Shown: piece after piece, positions 18,295-25,462 of the stretch
Position numbering within the stretch: position 1 is the stretch's first letter
Layout of the letters: the number at the start of each line of letters is the position of its first letter
NCBI GenBank assembly: GCA_964350315.1
Contig: CAYGJD010000007.1
Coordinates: 1-64,000 of the forward strand
Origin: JAJZEO01 sp964350315
Lineage (GTDB): Bacteria; Chlamydiota; Chlamydiia; Chlamydiales; 2-12-FULL-49-11
Direction: 5' to 3'
Length of the DNA: 64,000 nucleotides
The notes under the pieces: model-generated
What the model was told of the DNA's origin: nothing
Seen by the model: the letters and a program-made list of their open reading frames with translations, nothing else
Databases searched by the model: none
Position numbers and translations under genes: made by a program

Positions 18295-19074
18295 TTGAAT
18301 AATCCGATCGCACTACTTTTGGCCTCTTTTATCGCGTCAACATCTCCTCTTCCAACAGAGGCTCTGTCGTTTAGCGGGAAAAGACCTGTTATTGAAAGAG
18401 AGATTATTGAAGAAGATATCTTTGCTATGTACCGTCATGTCGTTTCTGAGCATTCAAATAATGATAATATAGTGATGAATTTATATGATAAATATGAAGC
18501 CCTGCTAAAAGAGGAGGCTAAATCTAATCCTCAATTTAGTGCAGAACTTGTCCTACAATCAATAACATATGCTTCAGAAAAACACGAAGGGCAAGAAAGA
18601 AAGTACACAGGGGTTCCTTATATAATGCACCCAATTTCAGTATCATTGATACTTTTTGAAGAGGGAGGCGTTCGTGATCAATACGTGCTAGCCGCTGCTG
18701 CTCTGCATGATACAATTGAAGACACTGATGCAACGAGTGATGAAATTCAGTATATGTTTGGAAAACAAGTGCGTGATTTAGTAGAAGAAGGAACAAACAC
18801 ATTTGATTTGAGAGTTCATTCAAAACACGCTTGGATTTTAGAGCATGCCAAAAACATGTCACCAAAAGCGCAGTTAATCAAAGCCGCTGATCGCACGCAT
18901 AACCTAAGATCCTATAATGAGATCATGTTTTCAGAGGGCAGTTTGCTTCAGCAAAAGAAAAATGCTTATTTTGTGGCATCAACAGAACTTGCAAAAGTTC
19001 TCTCTGGACAAAATGATAAGATTGATGCTGCATTGAAAGCAGAGATCGAAGCCTATTTTAACCAAGAGCATTAA
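18295..19074 (+). CDS. RelA/SpoT-type HD hydrolase (small alarmone hydrolase-like), possibly exported
   Basis: 259 residues. The HD domain shows every (p)ppGpp-hydrolase landmark: YASEKHEGQERKYTGVPYIMHP (His112), LHD (138-139), TIEDTD (142-143) and KAADRTHNLRS (Asp199, Asn203). No synthetase domain follows, as in small alarmone hydrolases/MESH1. The first ~24 residues (NNPIALLLASFIASTSPLPTEA) look like a signal peptide or anchor, unusual for this family. The start is TTG 18295 after AAGGA. The gene is divergent from the DUF1207 operon. The substrate could be ppGpp, NADPH or another nucleotide. Confidence 0.75.
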   Translation: MNNPIALLLASFIASTSPLPTEALSFSGKRPVIEREIIEEDIFAMYRHVVSEHSNNDNIVMNLYDKYEALLKEEAKSNPQFSAELVLQSITYASEKHEGQERKYTGVPYIMHPISVSLILFEEGGVRDQYVLAAAALHDTIEDTDATSDEIQYMFGKQVRDLVEEGTNTFDLRVHSKHAWILEHAKNMSPKAQLIKAADRTHNLRSYNEIMFSEGSLLQQKKNAYFVASTELAKVLSGQNDKIDAALKAEIEAYFNQEH

Positions 19075-19623
19075 TCAGACTCTTTTCTTTTCCAGCTCTT
19101 TTAACCACTTTCTAACTTGTCTATTTGATCGTAATATAGATATTTTCAAGTGTCCGTAGGGACCTTCTTCAAGGAGAGTTTTATAAACCCTGGCTCGTCT
19201 ATTGTGAGTGTTTATTGCCCAGAGAAAGATTGATTTTTTAGAAAAAAACTGCTGCTTGAAAGTTTCAATGTTTCCCCCAGCAATCGGCTGCTTTTTTATG
19301 ATGTTTTTCATTGTACGTTTGAAAAGTTGCCACATGACAACAATGAAGGGGAGTTTAATCCAGATAAGGTGAGTTGCCTTTTCCCAAACTAGGTCTCTTG
19401 TATTAGAGTAGTTTCCACAAGCAACCCAGGTCTTTCTAGAGCAAGCTTCATCAATGCTTTCTACAAAGACTTTTTCATCGATCTCAACCCAGTTTGGTTG
19501 CCAGAAATAGGCATCCATCTCGATATGATCGCATTCTAGTATATCACAAATCTTTCTAGCTAATGTCGATTTTCCAGATCCGCTGGTCCCAACAATTGCT
19601 ATACGATACTCATTTTGGGTCAT
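19075..19623 (-). CDS. P-loop kinase, FlaR/adenylate-kinase-like
   Basis: 182 residues. The Walker A motif GTSGSGKST is at residues ~12-20, followed by IEMDAYFWQPNW, VACGNYSNTRDLVWEKATHLIWIKLPF and a basic C-terminal part. This matches the small FlaR-like (topology modulation/adenylate-kinase-related) nucleotide kinases; the true substrate of the family is not established. Its start overlaps the stop of the upstream exported-protein gene by 14 bases, so the pair is coupled. Confidence 0.75.
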   Translation of the reverse strand: MTQNEYRIAIVGTSGSGKSTLARKICDILECDHIEMDAYFWQPNWVEIDEKVFVESIDEACSRKTWVACGNYSNTRDLVWEKATHLIWIKLPFIVVMWQLFKRTMKNIIKKQPIAGGNIETFKQQFFSKKSIFLWAINTHNRRARVYKTLLEEGPYGHLKISILRSNRQVRKWLKELEKKRV

Positions 19624-20083
19624 TTAGTTGGGCTTCAATTAGTGCAAAAATCGGGTCAAAATCTTCTTTGATTAATCCCACAGTGATAGATCCAGTAACA
19701 AATTGATTCAGCGCTTCCCACTCTTTTAAATCTGAGCTAAAAAGAAAATCTCCTTGATGAACGCGGACGTAAAAATCTCTTTTTATGTGCAGAGAAAGGT
19801 CAGCCTCATTCGAATTTAACTCAAAAAAGTCACCTTCGATTTTAGGTTTCAAAGGAAGATCAATTCCACTTGGAAAATGAAGAGCTATGTTTTCTTTTTT
19901 TCCTTCCATAATGCTTAGAAGTTCTTCTGCTTTAGCCTCGCGGATGTCTACAAAATCAATCAACAAAACTTTTTCATCAGGATAACAATCAAGCATACAT
20001 TCGTCTGAGTGAGCTTCTTCATGTGCATATGAGCCAACATGTGCAAGTAAACTAAGAACTGCAATAGAAAGCATTTTATTCAT
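19610..20083 (-). CDS. Exported hypothetical protein
   Basis: 157 residues from ATG 20083, chosen because GGAGG lies 6 bases upstream and the product then starts with a classical signal peptide (MNKMLSIAVLSLLAHVGSYAHEE). The mature part begins with a His/Glu/Cys-rich segment (HEEAHSDECMLDC) that could bind metal, followed by a beta-rich domain. It overlaps the kinase gene downstream. Family not recognised. Confidence 0.65.
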   Translation of the reverse strand: MNKMLSIAVLSLLAHVGSYAHEEAHSDECMLDCYPDEKVLLIDFVDIREAKAEELLSIMEGKKENIALHFPSGIDLPLKPKIEGDFFELNSNEADLSLHIKRDFYVRVHQGDFLFSSDLKEWEALNQFVTGSITVGLIKEDFDPIFALIEAQLNDPK

Positions 20084-20183
20084 ACCTACCTCCAAGTAGA
20101 CTGACATCCTAAAACATTTGCAAACACTTTGCAATAAAGAAGTATGTTTGCTAAAATCGCCTCTGAATAAGGGAGATTATACT

Positions 20184-21074
20184 GTGACACATACGATTTA
20201 TGAAGAACTAACGCCAACTTTTGTTGAACAAGTAAAAGTTTCGGCTGTTTTTATCGAGTGCAAAGGTAAATACCTTTTTTTAAGAAAGGCAGCACCTGCT
20301 CATTTAGTGGGAAAATGGGGTGTGCCTGGTGGTAAAGTTGATGAGGGAGAAACGATTGAAGAAGCTGCCAAAAGAGAATTACAAGAAGAGATCGGTATAG
20401 ATGTTCCCTCGCATGCTATAAAATATCTTAAGCCACTCTACATCACAACAGAATATGCTTCATTTGGATTTTATATCTTTGCTTTGACTCTTGATGAATT
20501 TCCTGAGATTAAACTTTCTGATGAACATGATGAATATCGGTGGTTAGAAGAAGAAGGGGTAGAACAGCTTGATCTAATGGCTGGTGGGCTTATCCCATTT
20601 AAACACGTTGTGAAGTTTCTAGCTCATCAGAAAATGACAAAAGCTGTGATTAGTGCTTATCTGATCCTTTTAGATGGAGACAAAGTTTGTCTTGGTTTGC
20701 GCCAAAACACTGGATATATGGATAATTATTACGGATTAATCTCAGGTCATGTGGAGGCAGGAGAGGCAGCATCTGTTGGCATGGCAAGAGAGGCTCTAGA
20801 AGAGGCTGGGATTGTCATTGATCCAGACACTCTTAAATCAGCTCACATCATGCATAGAACATCTCCAAATCGTCTTAATATAGATGTTTTCTTCTCTTGT
20901 ACAGAGTTTGAAGGGAAGATCGAAAATAAAGAGCCAAAAAAATGCGGCGGTTGGGGATTCTTTCCTATCAATAACCTTCCAGAAAATACCATGGACTACG
21001 TGAAGCAAGCTATATTGGAATATAGCAAAGGCAATCCTTACTCAGAGTGGGGATTTACCAAGATTTCTGATTGA
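20184..21074 (+). CDS. Double-domain Nudix hydrolase
   Basis: 296 residues with two complete Nudix boxes. Box 1 is at residues ~50-72 (GKVDEGE, then AAKRELQEEIGI). Box 2 is at about 190-212 (GHVEAGE, then MAREALEEAGI). Both keep the GX5EX7REUXEEXGU catalytic residues, except that box 2 has A in place of U in REALEEAG. Each domain would hydrolyse a nucleoside diphosphate-X compound. The start GTG 20184 is 8 bases after GGGAG; an upstream TTG (20118) has no ribosome site. Tandem Nudix fusions are uncommon, so one half may bind and the other hydrolyse. Confidence 0.8.
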   Translation: MTHTIYEELTPTFVEQVKVSAVFIECKGKYLFLRKAAPAHLVGKWGVPGGKVDEGETIEEAAKRELQEEIGIDVPSHAIKYLKPLYITTEYASFGFYIFALTLDEFPEIKLSDEHDEYRWLEEEGVEQLDLMAGGLIPFKHVVKFLAHQKMTKAVISAYLILLDGDKVCLGLRQNTGYMDNYYGLISGHVEAGEAASVGMAREALEEAGIVIDPDTLKSAHIMHRTSPNRLNIDVFFSCTEFEGKIENKEPKKCGGWGFFPINNLPENTMDYVKQAILEYSKGNPYSEWGFTKISD

Positions 21075-21106
21075 AAAACAATTAAGAATAAAAATTATTT
21101 TATATG

Positions 21107-21135
21107 TTGCGAGATTTGAATCTCTTTGATATAAT
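21107..21135 (+). promoter_or_regulatory. Near-consensus sigma70 promoter of the attenuator operon
   Basis: TTGCGA (21107-21112), exactly 17 bases, then a perfect TATAAT (21130-21135). The start of transcription expected 6-8 bases after the -10 box falls at about 21141-21143, at the ATG of the 17-codon leader ORF. The leader would then be translated from a leaderless RNA. Confidence 0.7.
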
Positions 21136-21142
21136 TCTGCCC

Positions 21143-21196
21143 ATGGAACAACATGTCTACGCATATTTTCCGTTTTTTTCATATTGGTATCTGTAA
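21143..21196 (+). CDS. 17-residue aromatic leader peptide
   Basis: ATG 21143 opens a frame coding MEQHVYAYFPFFSYWYL and a stop at 21194-21196. Nine of 17 residues are aromatic (four Tyr, four... three Phe plus a fourth aromatic Trp by codon: Y,Y,F,F,F,Y,W,Y), clustered at the end. It begins at the predicted transcription start and is followed immediately by competing hairpins and a T-run. This is the arrangement of amino-acid biosynthesis or uptake attenuators (for example pheL and trpL). There is no SD, consistent with leaderless initiation. The aromatic count is eight if only Y/F/W after residue 5 are scored (four Y, three F, one W). Confidence 0.6.
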   Translation: MEQHVYAYFPFFSYWYL

Positions 21197-21236
21197 TAAC
21201 AGGTAACCGTTCGGTGTATTAACACCATTTTTTCTT
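21186..21236 (+). terminator. Predicted transcription attenuator (mutually exclusive hairpins)
   Basis: Hairpin 1:2 pairs GGTATCTGT (21186-21194, covering the last Trp-Tyr-Leu codons) with ACAGGTAACC (21199-21208) around AATA, with one bulged A. An alternative 2:3 pairs TAACC with GGT(G)TA (21204-21208 with 21213-21218). Terminator 3:4 is GGTGT-ATTA-ACACC (21213-21226) followed by ATTTTTT. Ribosomes stalled on Tyr/Trp codons would mask arm 1, favour 2:3 and allow read-through. The terminator stem is only 5 bp, so strength is uncertain. Confidence 0.5.
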
Positions 21237-21287
21237 AAAAAAAACCAACCAAATCAAAGGAACAATCTTCTCAGTATGAGGTGAAGT

Positions 21288-21392
21288 ATGGATCATTTTA
21301 AACAAGGACAAAATAATTTTCTCAGTAAATCTAATAAAGCTTCTTTCTGGGGCTTTAGCTGGCGATATTATTATAGCTACTATCCCGTTTAA
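21288..21392 (+). CDS. Second aromatic-rich small ORF (34 residues)
   Basis: ATG 21288 follows GAGGTG (21278-21283). The product begins MDHFKQGQNNFLSKSNKA and ends SFWGFSWRYYYSYYPV, with two Trp and five Tyr in the last fifteen residues. It lies between the attenuator and the first large gene (21432). The composition resembles a leader peptide much more than a chance ORF. No terminator hairpin follows it, so it may act through translation coupling or ribosome stalling, or be a small peptide in its own right. Confidence 0.5.
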   Translation: MDHFKQGQNNFLSKSNKASFWGFSWRYYYSYYPV

Positions 21393-21431
21393 ACAATAAA
21401 CCACACATTCACTTAATATAGGAGAAAACTC

Positions 21432-22559
21432 ATGGCGGATGCCGCATGTGTAGCGGTAGGCTCATGCCTACTCGCAAGTTGTCTTATGTCTGAAAAAATC
21501 ATAGCAGACATTCAAGATGAAGAATTAACTAATGAAGCGCATATACTTGCGCTGATTGAATTTGTTGCAAAATCAGCGCTCGAAACATTAAAGGCTTATC
21601 AGGCGCAATCTTTTGATAAATTTGATTCAAACCCAGCGGATGATGCTTGTCAAAGTAGAGCAGCAATTTTGCTTGATTTATCAACAAAAGATCTCTTGCC
21701 CGAATTAGTAGAGTTAGGGAGGGTTTGTAAGCAAATTCAAAAGAGTGTAAATACAAGAAAAAACAGCGTAAACCAAGGTAAAAGTGTTGAAAGTGTTCAA
21801 GAGTTTTTTCAAAAAAACCTTTCTGCATTGAAGGTTTCATATGAAGTTGAATTTCTGATTCAAGCAAGAGTTCTTAAAGTGTTACGTCAAAAGGTTGATG
21901 AAACGCCTGAAGGGCTTGCAATCACTAAAACTGACAGCAGCCTTATTTCTAAATTGGGCAAAAATATGGCTCATTTCCCTACAAGAGAAACAAGAGAGAT
22001 TGTTTCTCATTTACAGGTGAGGCATTCAGAGCAATCAATAGAGATGATGCATCAACTTGCAATGTCGGCATTAGCAAGAGAAACCTCGCTTCCAGAGAAT
22101 ACAGTTCGTTATACTTCGAATGAAGCGTATGTAGCCAAGCATTTTAGTTGCCACTACTTTGAGGTGTTGACTCTTTTTGATTTAATCGAGTGCAATGAGG
22201 CGATTGTTGAACTTCAAGTTCATGAGAGTAGTAGAGTTAAATCTTTTAGTCTCTACTTCGATCAGGGGACTTTGATTGATTCTTTGCCTCTTGGAGCAAA
22301 AGTAGTTGTTATTCAAGCAGGAGTAAGAGCTACAAGGGATGAGATTATCGAAGAAATAGGAGCAAATGGGTTAAGAGAGGCGATTCTCTCTCAAGCATCT
22401 TTTGCCCCACCGTTTCATCCAAAATCGATTTTGGCTGATATTAAAGTTAAAGAAGCAAGAGAACATATTGAGCTCTCTCGGAGAACTGTTTTATTAAAAA
22501 CTGTGCAAATTGATCATATCTATTTAGATCAAGTTCAGACGAGGAGGTTAGGAAGATGA
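21432..22559 (+). CDS. Unknown protein, first gene of peptide-uptake operon
   Basis: 375 residues with AGGAG upstream. The N-terminus (MADAACVAVGSCLLASCLMSEKI) is mildly hydrophobic and Cys-rich. Residues ~30-220 look helical, and the C-terminal third (IVELQVHESSRVKSFSLYFDQGTLIDSLPLGAKVVVIQAG) looks like an alpha/beta domain. No catalytic motif or family recognised. The stop overlaps the start of the POT transporter gene by 4 bases, which ties its role to that transporter or to the same nutrient response. Confidence 0.75.
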   Translation: MADAACVAVGSCLLASCLMSEKIIADIQDEELTNEAHILALIEFVAKSALETLKAYQAQSFDKFDSNPADDACQSRAAILLDLSTKDLLPELVELGRVCKQIQKSVNTRKNSVNQGKSVESVQEFFQKNLSALKVSYEVEFLIQARVLKVLRQKVDETPEGLAITKTDSSLISKLGKNMAHFPTRETREIVSHLQVRHSEQSIEMMHQLAMSALARETSLPENTVRYTSNEAYVAKHFSCHYFEVLTLFDLIECNEAIVELQVHESSRVKSFSLYFDQGTLIDSLPLGAKVVVIQAGVRATRDEIIEEIGANGLREAILSQASFAPPFHPKSILADIKVKEAREHIELSRRTVLLKTVQIDHIYLDQVQTRRLGR

Positions 22560-23875
22560 CAAATCTCAAGGGTCTTATTTTTGCAAGAATGTGTCGTTTT
22601 TTTGCACACTACGGCGTTCGTACTTTAATGGTACTGTATCTCATTGATATTCTCTCTTTGAATGAGGGGAAAGCTTTTTCGACAAGTGCAATATTCGTCA
22701 CATTATTTGAACTAGGTTCCATCTTTGGTGGAATTCTTGCAGATCGCCTCCTTGGGTTTCGGCGCGCACTCCTTTTGGGGGGCGCGTTGTTAACTCTTGG
22801 TTACACTTCGCTTATTTGGGAAAATCATTTAATAGTCTCTTTTGGCTTACTGATTATGGGTGGAAATTTGCTCGTTTCAAACTTGCCTGCAATAATTGGG
22901 AAATTGACCAAAGATGATCCAATTAAGCAGAAAAAAACACTTACAATTATGTATGCTATGCAAAATCTTGGGGCGCTTGTTTCAATTCCACTTTTAGGGG
23001 TTCTTAAAGATCTCTACGGTTATAACATTGCCTTTTGTGTAGCAGGAGGTGTGATGGCACTTGGATTTTTCACTCTTGCATTTTCTAAAATTCCACAAGA
23101 AAAGACCTCAAATCAAACAGTTCTTTTCCCCATTTTGGGATTTTTATCAATGCCTTTAGTGGCTGCTATTTTAATGATTGATGATAGGTTGGCAACTCCT
23201 GGGATTATTGTATTAGGGGTTGTTCTTTCTATTATTTTTGTATTAAAAGTCTTTTCCTCAAATGCGATTTATCGAGAGAAAAGGAAGATGTTTCTGATCT
23301 CGCTTGCAGCATTAGTGATCTTCTTTTCTGTAGAAGATCAGATGGCGACATCATTGATTCTTTTTGCAGATCGTGTTTGCGATAGGCAGCTTTTTGGAGT
23401 GACATTGCCCTCATCATTTGTTGGGATGATGAATCCTATGATAATCATTCTCTTTTCTCCCTTGATTGGAAGGGGAAAGAATCGAATCATTCTCCCTTTT
23501 ATTGCCTCGGGTTTGGCCATGTTAGTGTTGTCACTTTTTCATGCTCCATCAATTATTCTTGTTTTGGGAGTTGTAGGCGTGATCTCCTTGGCAGAATTGT
23601 ATATTGGGCCTTTGGTCTTTCAGATAGCAGCAGAATCATCTCGGGAGGATGCAAGAGGAGAGGTAATGGGAATGATACCCTTGGCTTTTTGCCTTTCATT
23701 TATTTTATCTGGTTTACTTAGTAGGATGACTATTGCTCAAGAAAAGACTTTGCAAGTAGCTGCGTTTTCCGCGGGATTTCAAAAAATGGGTATTCTTCTT
23801 TTTGTTGCAGCTTTACTTTTTTTCATAATTAAAAATAAGTTTAGCAATAAATTGTTAGTTACTTATGGGAATTAA
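22556..23875 (+). CDS. POT/PTR family peptide transporter
   Basis: 439 residues, twelve or so hydrophobic segments. The start FARMCRFFAHYGVRTLMVLYLI matches the POT motif around ExxxxFxxYGxRxxLxxYL, with Phe/Ala-His where E-R-F-S-Y is usual, followed by GGILADRLLGFRRALLLGG. This points to a proton-coupled di- or tripeptide importer of the inner membrane. It overlaps the previous gene by 4 bases and is the best clue that the operon supplies peptides or amino acids. Confidence 0.75.
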   Translation: MTNLKGLIFARMCRFFAHYGVRTLMVLYLIDILSLNEGKAFSTSAIFVTLFELGSIFGGILADRLLGFRRALLLGGALLTLGYTSLIWENHLIVSFGLLIMGGNLLVSNLPAIIGKLTKDDPIKQKKTLTIMYAMQNLGALVSIPLLGVLKDLYGYNIAFCVAGGVMALGFFTLAFSKIPQEKTSNQTVLFPILGFLSMPLVAAILMIDDRLATPGIIVLGVVLSIIFVLKVFSSNAIYREKRKMFLISLAALVIFFSVEDQMATSLILFADRVCDRQLFGVTLPSSFVGMMNPMIIILFSPLIGRGKNRIILPFIASGLAMLVLSLFHAPSIILVLGVVGVISLAELYIGPLVFQIAAESSREDARGEVMGMIPLAFCLSFILSGLLSRMTIAQEKTLQVAAFSAGFQKMGILLFVAALLFFIIKNKFSNKLLVTYGN

Positions 23876-23884
23876 AGGAGATTA

Positions 23885-23938
23885 ATGTTAAAATCATTGA
23901 ATCATAATGAACAAACCAGGTTAGTATACGATGATTGA
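23885..23938 (+). CDS. Possible 17-codon coupling ORF
   Basis: ATG 23885 is preceded by a near-perfect SD (AAAGGAG). The short frame (MLKSLNHNEQTRLVYDD) stops at 23936-23938, overlapping the ATG 23931 of the metallopeptidase gene, which has no SD of its own. It may exist to deliver ribosomes to that gene by termination-reinitiation. No homology can be claimed at this length. Confidence 0.35.
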   Translation: MLKSLNHNEQTRLVYDD

Positions 23939-24713
23939 AATGGGCCTTACAGCTGCAGCAACGTGGAGTGTTTTACCCCTTATGAGGGCAACTCCTCTCC
24001 TTACGCAATTTGGATCTAGCGAGGGGCTTAAAAAGGATCAAGCTTTAGTTGATAACTTGAGATTTCGTATGAAAATTTCAAAAGAAATTATAGTCAAGCA
24101 AACGCCTGCAAATGGATATTTTGAGTTTGCTGCCTTTGGCGCGTTAGCCCTCCCATTTGAACAGTCATTTCTTGTTCCACAACTTGGATCTGAAGATTGG
24201 GAAAGTGTTCCAGAACATCAACGTCCCTTCATATATGCTCATGAAATCGCTCATATCGAAGCAAATGATATACTAAAAATGTCTTTTATTGCCTTAATTA
24301 CTCATATTGGCGTGACAGTTATTGTAGTTTTTCTCCTTCCAATTGAGATAGCATATGCAATCGGTGGAGTTTGTGCCTTTTCTGCAGTGGTTCTCTATTC
24401 AAGACATATAGAAAAGAGGGCAGATTTACGAGCTTGCGAAGTTTTAACAGATGAGGAAATTGCAAATGGTATCCTTTTTTTTGAAGGGATGAGACATGAG
24501 CAAAAACTTATTCGATTAGAAGCAATGCAAGGAAATTCATTAAGAGATCTCTGGGACAGAACATTTATAGATGACCAAGGCAATTATTCAATGGATGTGT
24601 TTCATCCACCCCTTACTGATAGAATTTCGTATATGAAACAATCGATCAGGGATCAGAGAGTAATTGAAAAATTAGATAATGTTCTACGGGATCTGCAAAG
24701 GAAACCTTTGTAG
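23931..24713 (+). CDS. M48-like membrane metallopeptidase 1
   Basis: 260 residues. The zinc motif HEIAH is at residues 104-108, two hydrophobic segments follow (~117-160), and a downstream acidic site EKRADLRACEVL provides the third ligand. This is the layout of M48/HtpX-like membrane proteases. The C-terminus contains FHPPLTDRISYM, like the HP(P/S)xxxRI segment of M48 enzymes. It is closely related to the protein at 42262 (EKQADLLACEVL) and adjacent to a third relative at 24714. It may trim peptides or envelope proteins. Confidence 0.8.
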   Translation: MIEMGLTAAATWSVLPLMRATPLLTQFGSSEGLKKDQALVDNLRFRMKISKEIIVKQTPANGYFEFAAFGALALPFEQSFLVPQLGSEDWESVPEHQRPFIYAHEIAHIEANDILKMSFIALITHIGVTVIVVFLLPIEIAYAIGGVCAFSAVVLYSRHIEKRADLRACEVLTDEEIANGILFFEGMRHEQKLIRLEAMQGNSLRDLWDRTFIDDQGNYSMDVFHPPLTDRISYMKQSIRDQRVIEKLDNVLRDLQRKPL

Positions 24714-25442
24714 ATGGAAATTTTAGCTGGTGCTACAGTCGGTCAATCGCTTTCCATGTTAGTATCAATGTCTACAACAAGTTCGAAAGATCAAGAAATC
24801 ACAGAGCCAAAACTTTTGATGCTTTTTAATGAAATGAAAACCCGAATGGGTTTAGATAAGAGCGATATATCCTTAAAAAGCAATTCTGAAATTAACTCGA
24901 TTTGCGCAACTGGATCCTTGCTTTTTGGGTGCAAGGGAGTGGTTGTAATGAACTCATCAGACTATTTCAAAGGAAAGTCAGACGCTACTATTTCTGCAGT
25001 TTTTGCGCATGAACTTTCTCATCTTAAGAACTATGATTCAACTCGATTGCCAGCATTTGTCTTTCTTGTCCAATTAATATCAGGTGTCGCTTTGATGATA
25101 CTATTTTCTACTCCTGTTCTTCCGGCATTCCTCATCTCTTTTGCATTAACAGCAGCAACCAGTTTTTTTGCGTTTCTTCCTTATATAGAGATGCAAGCAG
25201 AAGAGTCTATGGGTGATTCGTTAAATGATAAAGAGCTTGCTTTATACATTGAATATCAAAAAAAGCAACTGCAAACTGCAATAAATATTCGTGCTAATCT
25301 TGATTATAGTTTCTTTGACCGCATGAGATATAGTGAAGAGGGGAATATTCGTACAGATTTCACTCACCCTTGTAGAACTAGTGTTGTTGCAATGCTAGAG
25401 AAAAAGCTTGCAGCAAGAAGGGTTGCGACAATCTCAGTTTAG
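24714..25442 (+). CDS. M48-like membrane metallopeptidase 2
   Basis: 242 residues beginning at the base after the preceding stop. HELSH (residues 99-103) is the zinc motif. Two hydrophobic segments follow (PAFVFLVQLISGVALMIL and PAFLISFALTAATSFFAFL), then EMQAEESMGDSL as the likely third-ligand region, and THPCRTSVVAML near the end, parallel to its neighbour. It is a paralogue of 23931-24713 with the same order of elements. The two may work as a pair. Confidence 0.78.
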   Translation: MEILAGATVGQSLSMLVSMSTTSSKDQEITEPKLLMLFNEMKTRMGLDKSDISLKSNSEINSICATGSLLFGCKGVVVMNSSDYFKGKSDATISAVFAHELSHLKNYDSTRLPAFVFLVQLISGVALMILFSTPVLPAFLISFALTAATSFFAFLPYIEMQAEESMGDSLNDKELALYIEYQKKQLQTAINIRANLDYSFFDRMRYSEEGNIRTDFTHPCRTSVVAMLEKKLAARRVATISV

Positions 25443-25462
25443 GTGTATGATCCCCCCAAATT

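Noticed and set aside
21219..21404. 61-codon minus-strand frame
   Set aside because: Runs antisense through the attenuator and second leader ORF; no ribosome site, and the plus-strand features explain the region better.
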